Origin: an uncultured Campylobacter sp.
GTDB lineage: Bacteria; Campylobacterota; Campylobacteria; Campylobacterales; Campylobacteraceae
DNA length: 42,240 nucleotides
Direction: 5' to 3'
Assembly: GCA_934728065.1 (NCBI GenBank)
Contig: CAKVDW010000015.1
Coordinates: 1 to 42,240, forward strand
The position numbers were made by a program, and so were the translations under genes. Of the stretch, positions 34,533 to 42,240 are shown piece after piece. The first letter of the stretch is position 1. Every line of letters starts with the position of its first letter. The notes under the pieces are model-generated. The model did no database searches and had not been told where the DNA came from. It worked only from the letters and a program-made list of their open reading frames with translations.

Positions 34533-36284
34533 GTGCGTAGTCATTACAATACAGATTTAAGCACCAAAAATATAGGCGAAGAAGTAAGGCTTTGCGGGTG
34601 GGCAAACAGCTACCGAGACCACGGAGGCATAATTTTCATCGATTTGCGCGACAGAAGCGGGCTGATACAGCTTGTTTGCGACCCAAAGGACAGCCAAAAG
34701 GCTCATCAAATAGCCGAAAGTGTGCGAAATGAATTCGTGCTGATAGCGCGTGGCAAGGTGCGAGCGCGTGGAGAGGGGCTTACAAACGCCAAACTTAAAA
34801 CAGGCGAGATTGAAGTGGTGGTTGATGAGCTTATTGTTGAAAATGAAAGCCCCACGCCGCCTTTTGAAATCGGCGATGAAAATGTCAATGAAGAATTGCG
34901 CCTTAAATATCGCTTTTTAGACTTGCGTAACCCAAAACTTTACGCGAATTTCGCCCTGCGCTCCAAAGCCTGCATAGCCGCACGCAACTCGCTTGCAAAT
35001 ATGGGCTTTTTGGAGGTTGAAACGCCCATTTTAACAAAGGCTACGCCTGAGGGAGCTAGGGATTATCTTGTGCCAAGCCGCGTTCATCAAGGCGAGTTTT
35101 ACGCACTGCCCCAAAGTCCGCAACTTTTCAAACAACTTTTAATGTGCGCTGGCTTTGATAGATACTTTCAAATCGCAAAATGTTTTAGAGATGAGGATTT
35201 GCGGGCGGATAGACAGCCTGAATTTACGCAAATTGATGTTGAGATGAGCTTTTGCGAGCAAAAGGACATAATGCAAGTGGCTGAAACCTTTTTAAAAGAC
35301 ATTTTCAAGGCTTGTGGCAAGGACATTAGCACGCCCTTTCGCATAATGCAATATAGCGAGGCTATGGAAAAATACGGCTCAGATAAGCCAGACTTGCGTT
35401 TTAAACTTGAATTCATCGATGTTATCGACATTTTTGCTCGCTCAAACAACGAAATTTTCGCAAATATCGCCAAAGATAGCAAGAAAAACCGCATAAAAGC
35501 TCTACGCGTGCCAAAGGGCGATACGATTTTTTCTAAACGACAAATGCAAGGCTTTGAGGAATTCGTGCGAAAGTTCGGCGCACAGGGGCTTGCCTTTATC
35601 CAAGTGAAAGAAGACGGGCTAAAAGGTCCGCTTTGTAAATTCTTTACGCAAGATGATTTAAACGAGCTTAGCAAAAGGTGCGAGCTAGAAACGGGCGATG
35701 TGGTGTTTTTTGGAGCGGGTGCGAAAAAGGTAGTGCTTGATTATATGGGGCGTTTTAGGATTTTTCTAGCGCAAACGCTTGGGATTATAGACGAAAACGC
35801 GCTTGAATTTTTGTGGGTTGTGGATTTTCCTATGTTTGAGGAAAATGATGACGGCTCATACTCAGCTATGCACCATCCTTTCACTATGCCAAAAAATGTC
35901 GATGAACCAAATATCGAGGATATAAGCTCGGTAGCTTACGATGTCGTGTTAAATGGCGTGGAGTTAGGCGGTGGAAGCGTGAGAATTCACAAAAAAGAGA
36001 TACAACAAAAGGTATTTAAACTTTTGAAAATCGATGAAAACGAGCAAAGGGCTAAATTTGGCTTTTTGCTTGATGCTTTGAGTTTTGGCGCGCCCCCACA
36101 CGGCGGCATTGCCATAGGACTTGACAGGCTCATAATGCTAGTAAGTGGTGCTTTGAGCATAAGAGAAGTCATCGCCTTTCCCAAAACGCAACGAGCGCAG
36201 TGCTTGATGACAGAAGCACCTGCAAGCGTAAGCAGCGAGCAGTTAAGGGAGCTTGGCATAAAATTAAGGGAGAATGTGAAATGA
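34533..36284 (+). CDS. aspS: Aspartyl-tRNA synthetase
   Basis: The 583-residue class II synthetase starts at GTG 34533, giving the N-terminus MRSHYNTDL and the exact C. jejuni length. The OB-fold anticodon-binding domain reads [26 protein letters not shown]. Class II motif 1 region is [27 protein letters not shown], motif 2 is [24 protein letters not shown], and motif 3 is [12 protein letters not shown]. The GAD insert is in the middle (residues ~290-410). Many Campylobacter-type AspRS enzymes are non-discriminating and also charge tRNA-Asn, which GatCAB then amidates. This is known of the group, not shown here. It overlaps adk by four bases. Confidence 0.97.
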   Translation: MRSHYNTDLSTKNIGEEVRLCGWANSYRDHGGIIFIDLRDRSGLIQLVCDPKDSQKAHQIAESVRNEFVLIARGKVRARGEGLTNAKLKTGEIEVVVDELIVENESPTPPFEIGDENVNEELRLKYRFLDLRNPKLYANFALRSKACIAARNSLANMGFLEVETPILTKATPEGARDYLVPSRVHQGEFYALPQSPQLFKQLLMCAGFDRYFQIAKCFRDEDLRADRQPEFTQIDVEMSFCEQKDIMQVAETFLKDIFKACGKDISTPFRIMQYSEAMEKYGSDKPDLRFKLEFIDVIDIFARSNNEIFANIAKDSKKNRIKALRVPKGDTIFSKRQMQGFEEFVRKFGAQGLAFIQVKEDGLKGPLCKFFTQDDLNELSKRCELETGDVVFFGAGAKKVVLDYMGRFRIFLAQTLGIIDENALEFLWVVDFPMFEENDDGSYSAMHHPFTMPKNVDEPNIEDISSVAYDVVLNGVELGGGSVRIHKKEIQQKVFKLLKIDENEQRAKFGFLLDALSFGAPPHGGIAIGLDRLIMLVSGALSIREVIAFPKTQRAQCLMTEAPASVSSEQLRELGIKLRENVK

Positions 36285-36859
36285 CAGATTTATTTTTGAT
36301 TATAGGAGCGCCGGGCAGCGGCAAAACAACGGACGCAAGTATCATCGCGCGTGATGATGAACGCATAACGCACTATTCAACGGGCGATTTGTTGCGTGAG
36401 GAAGTGGCAAGTGGCAGTGAGCTTGGCAAACTCATCGACAGCTTTATCTCAAAGGGCAATCTTGTGCCGCTTGAAGTTGTCGTAAATACCATAGTTTCAG
36501 CACTCAAAAAGTCTCCAACGCAAAGCGTCATCATAGACGGCTATCCGCGAAGCGTGGAGCAAATGCTTGAATTTGACAAGGTTTTGCAAAACAGCGCGGA
36601 CATAGCCTTACGAACCGTCATCGAAGTGCAGGTGAGCGAAGAAGTCGCCAAAGAGCGAGTTTTAGGGCGTGCGCGCGGTGCTGATGACAATGAGGAAGTG
36701 TTTTACAACAGAATGCGCGTGTATAGCGAGCCGCTTGATGAAATTCGCGCCTTTTACAAAGATAAAAAGGTGTATTGCGTGGTAAATGGTGAGCGAAGTA
36801 TCGATGAAATCGTGGCTGACATAAAAAATTTAATAGAAAACAAACTTGAAAGGAAGTAA
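36281..36859 (+). CDS. adk: Adenylate kinase (short, LID-less type)
   Basis: The 192-residue enzyme interconverts AMP + ATP and 2 ADP. The start is [17 protein letters not shown] at 36281. A longer frame from 36200 lies within aspS and adds a non-homologous N-terminus. The P-loop is GAPGSGKT, the AMP-binding region is [18 protein letters not shown], then DGYPRSVEQ. The LID region is short ([10 protein letters not shown]), so there is no zinc-binding LID. The start overlaps the aspS stop (ATGA), and ppa follows after one base. Confidence 0.95.
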   Translation: MTDLFLIIGAPGSGKTTDASIIARDDERITHYSTGDLLREEVASGSELGKLIDSFISKGNLVPLEVVVNTIVSALKKSPTQSVIIDGYPRSVEQMLEFDKVLQNSADIALRTVIEVQVSEEVAKERVLGRARGADDNEEVFYNRMRVYSEPLDEIRAFYKDKKVYCVVNGERSIDEIVADIKNLIENKLERK

Positions 36860-36860
36860 A

Positions 36861-37382
36861 ATGGATATTTCAAAGATAAAAGTGGGCAACATACCCGACA
36901 AAATCAACGCTATCATAGAAATACCCTATGGTTCTAGCGTAAAATACGAGCTTGACAAAGAAAGTGGAGCTGTATTTGTCGATAGAGTAATGGCTAGTGC
37001 GGTTTTTTACCCCGCAAACTACGGATTTATCGCTAACACTTTGGCTGATGATGGGGACCCTGTCGATATACTCGTGCTTAATGAGTATCCCATACAAGCA
37101 GGGGCGGTGATACCTTGCAGACTCATCGGCGTTTTGGTGATGGAAGATGAAAGCGGAATGGACGAAAAACTTTTAGCCCTACCCACAAGCAAGGTAGATG
37201 CAAGGTATGAGGACATAAAAAGCCTTGATGATGTGCCAAAAGCAACCCTAGCTAAAATCAAAAATTTCTTTGAAACCTACAAAATCCTAGAAAAAGACAA
37301 ATGGGTAAAGGTGCAGGACTTCAAGGACACCAAAGCCGCTGTGGAGATTTTAGAAAAAGCGATTGCAAATTATAAAAAATAA
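36861..37382 (+). CDS. ppa: Inorganic pyrophosphatase
   Basis: The 173-residue family I enzyme hydrolyses pyrophosphate to pull biosynthetic reactions forward. The start is MDISKIKVGN (36861) with AAAGGAAG just upstream. Active-site blocks are EIPYGSSVKYELDKESG, FYPANYGFIANTLADDGDPVDILV (with the Asp cluster) and KVDARYEDI. Length is normal. It is the last gene of aspS-adk-ppa, the C. jejuni order, ending at a strong palindromic terminator. Confidence 0.97.
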   Translation: MDISKIKVGNIPDKINAIIEIPYGSSVKYELDKESGAVFVDRVMASAVFYPANYGFIANTLADDGDPVDILVLNEYPIQAGAVIPCRLIGVLVMEDESGMDEKLLALPTSKVDARYEDIKSLDDVPKATLAKIKNFFETYKILEKDKWVKVQDFKDTKAAVEILEKAIANYKK

Positions 37383-37383
37383 T

Positions 37384-37405
37384 CAAGCCTTTTTAAAAAG
37401 GCTTG
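37384..37405. terminator. Bidirectional terminator between ppa and the OMP gene
   Basis: The 22-bp perfect palindrome CAAGCCTTTTTAAAAAGGCTTG lies between the convergent stop codons of ppa and the outer-membrane protein gene. It folds as CAAGCC/GGCTTG with an A/T-rich centre. Confidence 0.8.
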
Positions 37406-37410
37406 ACAAG

Positions 37411-38094
37411 TTAGAATGTAAATATGTATCTTAAGCCTATATTGTAATTTGGCTTAAGTTCTACCTCTTTTGTGTTTTTCCAAGCTGTTACTTTTTGGTT
37501 ATTGACAGTGATTTCCTCGGGATTACTTTTAGTTATTGTGTCTGTGCTTATCAAAGGAAATTTGGCAAAAAGCTCAAGTGAATGTTGGGCAAAGCTTGTT
37601 CTTAAGCCAAGTTGCGGGGCAAAATACATATTGTATTGATTTATCTCGCCGTGCAAATTTTTATCCCAATTCATCGCGCCAAAATTTGTTCCAAGGAAAA
37701 AGCCAAATCCATCAACAAAATTATAAAGATAATCCAAATTAAGCCCTAAAATTTGGTAGTTGCTATTTTGCGCTTCTGCGCTGTTTTCTTTTTTAAGCTT
37801 TATAGCATTGTAATCATAATTTAAATAGATTCTCACGCCTGAAAGCTCCTCAAACATATATTTGTAGCCTATTAGAAAAGAACCACCGTAGTTTGAATTG
37901 TTTTGTGATAGGTCTTTATTAGAACTTGTAAGGGTTACTGTGTTGTCAGTAGTATTAACATTATACACTTTACTCACAACACTTTTACTTGCAGTTTGAA
38001 AACTGCCCCCAAAACCTACAAATAAACCGCTTTCTTCAGCAAAAGCACCGCTAAGCCCCAAACTCATAAAGATAACTAAAAGTTTCTTTTTCAT
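37411..38094 (-). CDS. Outer-membrane beta-barrel protein
   Basis: The 227-residue protein has a signal peptide (MKKKLLVIFMSLGLSGAFA), then alternating hydrophobic/polar strands with aromatic girdles (GFGGSFQ, GGSFLIGYKYMF, IYLNYDYNAIKL, GLNLDYLYNFV, FGFFLGTNFGAM, FAPQLGLRTSF). The C-terminus YNIGLRYIFTF ends in Phe, as expected for BamA-folded barrels. It resembles the small Hop/Hom-like Campylobacterales barrels, with eight strands likely. The ligand or role is unknown. Its promoter holds a 10-G tract next to the -10 box, so expression may vary between cells. It is divergent from pdxJ. Confidence 0.8.
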   Translation of the reverse strand: MKKKLLVIFMSLGLSGAFAEESGLFVGFGGSFQTASKSVVSKVYNVNTTDNTVTLTSSNKDLSQNNSNYGGSFLIGYKYMFEELSGVRIYLNYDYNAIKLKKENSAEAQNSNYQILGLNLDYLYNFVDGFGFFLGTNFGAMNWDKNLHGEINQYNMYFAPQLGLRTSFAQHSLELFAKFPLISTDTITKSNPEEITVNNQKVTAWKNTKEVELKPNYNIGLRYIFTF

Positions 38095-38122
38095 TTTTGT
38101 CCTTTAAAATAAATTTTATAAA

Positions 38123-38128
38123 ATTATA
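38123..38128 (-). promoter_or_regulatory. -10 box of the OMP gene, next to poly-G
   Basis: A minus-strand TATAAT, two bases downstream of the G10 run and about 28 bases upstream of the start codon. AGGAC precedes the ATG. Confidence 0.6.
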
Positions 38129-38130
38129 AT

Positions 38131-38140
38131 CCCCCCCCCC
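38131..38140 (-). repeat. Poly-G tract (10 G) in the OMP promoter
   Basis: Ten G on the minus strand (C on plus) fill the region directly upstream of the -10 box, where the -35/-10 spacer or the T-rich upstream element would lie. Length change would alter promoter strength. Confidence 0.85.
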
Positions 38141-38191
38141 TTAAAGGAAACTTAAAAATTTGAATTTTTGAACAAATTTTACAAAATTTGT

Positions 38192-40246
<2,055 letters not shown>

Positions 40247-40354
40247 AGACATTAAATATAATTTTATGTCAATATAAACAAAAATTCAACACAAATTCAC
40301 TCATTTAAATTTATTTTTAAGATTTATTTTTATATAATTTTAACATTTTAGCAA

Positions 40355-40363
40355 GGGGGGGGG
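40355..40363 (+). repeat. Poly-G tract (9 G) upstream of the DASS transporter
   Basis: Nine G about 68 bases before the ATG. A TATAAT lies 16 bases upstream (40333-40338) and a TATACT 18 bases downstream (40382-40387), so the tract is either in the leader or in the upstream promoter region. Confidence 0.8.
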
Positions 40364-40381
40364 TATTGAAATAATCGAAAA

Positions 40382-40387
40382 TATACT
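40382..40387 (+). promoter_or_regulatory. Possible -10 box for the DASS transporter
   Basis: TATACT preceded by AAAA lies 43 bases before the ATG. A transcript would have a leader of about 37 bases with AAAGGA as ribosome site. The alternative TATAAT at 40333 cannot be excluded. Confidence 0.35.
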
Positions 40388-40430
40388 TAAATGTTCAAAA
40401 ATAAAAATCTAACGAAAGGAAATTTCAGTT

Positions 40431-41930
40431 ATGGAAAATAAAAATTATGTAAAATTATTCGCCCCAGTGGCGTTTGGTTTCATCGTGCTTTTAACACCTA
40501 GACTTTTTGGAGTAGAAGCACCTGAGGGTTGCACCTATAATGCTTGGGTGTATTTTTCTATCTTTATGGGGCTTATTTTGGGACTTATTTTAGAGCCTAT
40601 TCCACCTGCTTTTATCGGTGTTATTGCTATTGTTATAGCGGTTATTTTTCGCTTGGGACCAAAGGATTCTGGTTTAGTTGATGCAAAAACAACTGCTGCA
40701 CAAGCGTTAAATTGGGGGATTAGTGGATTTTCTAATAGTGTTGTGTGGCTTATTTTTGCAGCATTTACCATTGGTCTTGGTTTCACAAAAACAGGACTTG
40801 GCGAAAGATTAGCTCTTTATATAGTATCTAAACTTGGCAAAAGCACATTAGGACTTGGTTATGCCATTGCGATAGTGGATTTAATCCTTGCTCCATTTAT
40901 CCCAAGCAATGCAGCAAGAAGCGGTGGTTCAGTATATCCTGTGGTATCAAGCATTGCTCCTATGTTTGATTCTCACCCTGATAAAAATGCCCGTAAAATA
41001 GGTGCTTATCTTATTTGGGTTGGTTTAGCAAGTGCTTGCGTTTCAAGCTCTATCTTTTTAACAGGTCAAGCTCCAAATCCACTTGCTCTTACTCAGATTG
41101 AAAAGGGTGGCGGACAAGTTGTGGATTGGGTAAGTTGGTTTTTAGCTTTCTTGCCTGTTGGTATTATTTTGTTTGTGATTACTCCATTATTAGCTTATAT
41201 TATCTATCCACCTGAAATAAAGGGCAGTAAAGAGGTTGTAGAATGGGCGCAAAATAAGTATAAAGAATTAGGCGAAATTACTCGTCCTCAAATTTTTATG
41301 ATTATCATTGCATTAATAGGACTTATCTTGTGGGTTGGCGGAAGTTTTTTCCCAAAAACCGCACTTTATAATCTTAATGCTACAACAACTGCTTTGTTGA
41401 TGATAGTGCTTATGATAAGTGCGAAATGTATCACTTGGCAAGATTTTCTAGGTAATAAACCAGCGTGGAATACACTTGTATGGTTTGCTACACTTGTTGC
41501 TATGGCTGGTGGGCTTAGTAATGTAGGTTTTATCGGCTGGCTTGCTCATCTTTTTGATGGCAAATTTGATAATATAGAACCTATGGTAGCAATCATAATT
41601 CTTATATTGATATTTTCTTGGTTGAGATATTTCTTTGCATCAGGAACTGCGTATGTAACTGCTGTTATGCTCATTTTTGTAACGCTCGTGCAGTCTATCC
41701 CAGATATAGATGCAAATAAAACCTTACTGTTGCTCATTTTGCCTATGGGCTTTATGGGTATTATTACACCTTATGGCACAGGATGTTCTCCATTATGGTT
41801 TGGTGCACATTATATCAAAGGACCGACATTTTTCTTGCTTGGAGGAATTTTTGCTGCGATTTATATGGTGATTTATTTGCTTGTAGGCATTCCTTGGGTA
41901 AATTTCATTACTCCATATTTGAACTTTTAA
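40431..41930 (+). CDS. DASS/SLC13-family anion:sodium symporter
   Basis: The 499-residue inner-membrane protein has about 12-14 hydrophobic segments and belongs to the divalent anion:Na+ symporter family (CitT / 2-oxoglutarate-malate translocator type). The first substrate/sodium motif is SNAARSGG (near residue 162, usual SNTAT/SNAAx), the second region reads SGTAYVTAV (near 405), and the conserved ITPYGTGCSPLWFGAHYI is near 444. The likely substrate is a C4-C6 di- or tricarboxylate such as malate, oxoglutarate or citrate, not decidable from sequence. It stands alone between pdxA and lon, with a poly-G tract upstream and a strong terminator, so it may be an accessory gene. Confidence 0.9.
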   Translation: MENKNYVKLFAPVAFGFIVLLTPRLFGVEAPEGCTYNAWVYFSIFMGLILGLILEPIPPAFIGVIAIVIAVIFRLGPKDSGLVDAKTTAAQALNWGISGFSNSVVWLIFAAFTIGLGFTKTGLGERLALYIVSKLGKSTLGLGYAIAIVDLILAPFIPSNAARSGGSVYPVVSSIAPMFDSHPDKNARKIGAYLIWVGLASACVSSSIFLTGQAPNPLALTQIEKGGGQVVDWVSWFLAFLPVGIILFVITPLLAYIIYPPEIKGSKEVVEWAQNKYKELGEITRPQIFMIIIALIGLILWVGGSFFPKTALYNLNATTTALLMIVLMISAKCITWQDFLGNKPAWNTLVWFATLVAMAGGLSNVGFIGWLAHLFDGKFDNIEPMVAIIILILIFSWLRYFFASGTAYVTAVMLIFVTLVQSIPDIDANKTLLLLILPMGFMGIITPYGTGCSPLWFGAHYIKGPTFFLLGGIFAAIYMVIYLLVGIPWVNFITPYLNF

Positions 41931-41936
41931 AGCCTT

Positions 41937-41964
41937 ATTTGCCAAAGTTTATGCTTTGGCAAAT
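41937..41964. terminator. Bidirectional terminator between the transporter and lon
   Basis: An 11-bp perfect stem, ATTTGCCAAAG (41937-41947) and CTTTGGCAAAT (41954-41964), with a six-base loop. It directly abuts the lon stop codon on the other strand. Confidence 0.8.
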
Positions 41965-42240
41965 TTATATTAAAGTATATTTTAAAACCTCTTCAATCTC
42001 ACTTACGGAAATGATTTGCATATTATCCTTAACTTCGCTAGGAATGTCCTTTAAATCCCTCTCATAGTTTTTTGCGGGGATTAAAGCTGTTTTTATATCG
42101 GCTTTATAAGCGGCGATGAGCTTTTCTTTAAGCCCACCGATAGGCAACACCTTGCCCACCAAGTCAACCTCGCCCGTCATCGCCACATCGCTACGCACCT
42201 TTTTTTCGCTAAACACACTCGCAAGTGCCACGCACATAGT
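41965..42240 (-). CDS. lon: ATP-dependent protease Lon, C-terminal end (partial)
   Basis: The last ~91 residues of Lon, in frame to the window edge, so the rest lies outside. The protease domain end is clear: TMCVALASVFSEKKVRSDVAMTGE, then VDLVGKVLPIGGLKEKLIAA with the catalytic Lys of the Ser-Lys dyad. The segment ALIPAKNYERDLKDIP and the C-terminal helix SEIEEVLKYTLI follow. The catalytic Ser is just outside the window. Lon degrades misfolded and regulatory proteins in the cytosol. Confidence 0.95.
   Translation of the reverse strand, partial: TMCVALASVFSEKKVRSDVAMTGEVDLVGKVLPIGGLKEKLIAAYKADIKTALIPAKNYERDLKDIPSEVKDNMQIISVSEIEEVLKYTLI

Noticed and set aside
35168..35674. 168-residue minus-strand frame inside aspS
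   Set aside because: Antisense shadow of conserved aspS codons.
36200..36280. Longer N-terminus for adenylate kinase
   Set aside because: It lies within aspS and adds 27 residues unlike any adenylate kinase; the ATG at 36281 fits the family.

Overview
The window is AT-rich chromosomal DNA from a Campylobacter, most likely a relative of the thermotolerant group (C. jejuni, lari, upsaliensis, helveticus). The evidence is protein similarity from memory, several gene blocks in the C. jejuni order (ffh-rluA-like-waaA-Zn ribbon-nif3 / glyQ-purE-U32-cheZ-glnA; argG / S4-tsaE-lptB-rpoN; nadK-recN-regulator-tatD-mltD-rlpA; aspS-adk-ppa; pdxJ-pdxA), TATAAT-type -10 boxes without clear -35 boxes, and poly-G tracts typical of phase variation. 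The species cannot be fixed from the sequence alone.

Layout. 1-3534 (minus): the start of ffh, an RluA-type pseudouridine synthase, waaA, a coiled-coil Zn-ribbon protein and a Nif3 protein. 3535-6099: an accessory insert between nif3 and glyQ, with a ComEA-like protein, a cluster of palindromic repeats, a three-gene operon (69-aa protein, Sel1-repeat protein, small Cys-containing secreted protein) and a small HTH protein. 6100-9880 (minus): glyQ, a Cj0703-like gene, purE, a U32 tRNA-modification protein and cheZ. 10121-12801: glnA and argG, converging on a shared terminator. 12958-16230 (plus): S4 protein, tsaE, lptB, rpoN and a YgjP-type metallopeptidase. 16280-18333 (minus): two secreted cell-wall enzymes with a possible 25-residue membrane peptide between them. 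18469-20402: a Pif1/RecD-like helicase and a periplasmic protein. 20426-24546: guaA and a small lipoprotein on minus, a DciA-like gene and uvrC on plus. 24547-27708: a second palindromic-repeat cluster and a TonB-dependent receptor frameshifted by a 12-G tract. 27712-34399 (minus): nadK-recN-regulator-tatD-mltD-rlpA operon. 34533-37382 (plus): aspS-adk-ppa. 37411-38094: an outer-membrane barrel gene with a poly-G tract in its promoter. 38224-40246: pdxJ-pdxA. 40431-41930: a DASS-family anion transporter with a poly-G tract upstream. 41965-end: the 3' part of lon.

Most genes are housekeeping. The variable layer lies at the surface: three poly-G tracts (G12 inside the TonB receptor, G10 in an OMP promoter, G9 upstream of an anion transporter) suggest that import and surface proteins are switched at random. 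Two clusters of MITE-like inverted repeats mark the two accessory insertions. Other points of interest are a low-GC segment with an extra ~35 residues inside guaA, a diguanylate-cyclase-type regulator with degenerate key motifs, several genes that look leaderless, and a CheZ with CheY-binding-like peptides at both ends. I found no CRISPR array, tRNA, rRNA, insertion sequence with a transposase, or prophage.
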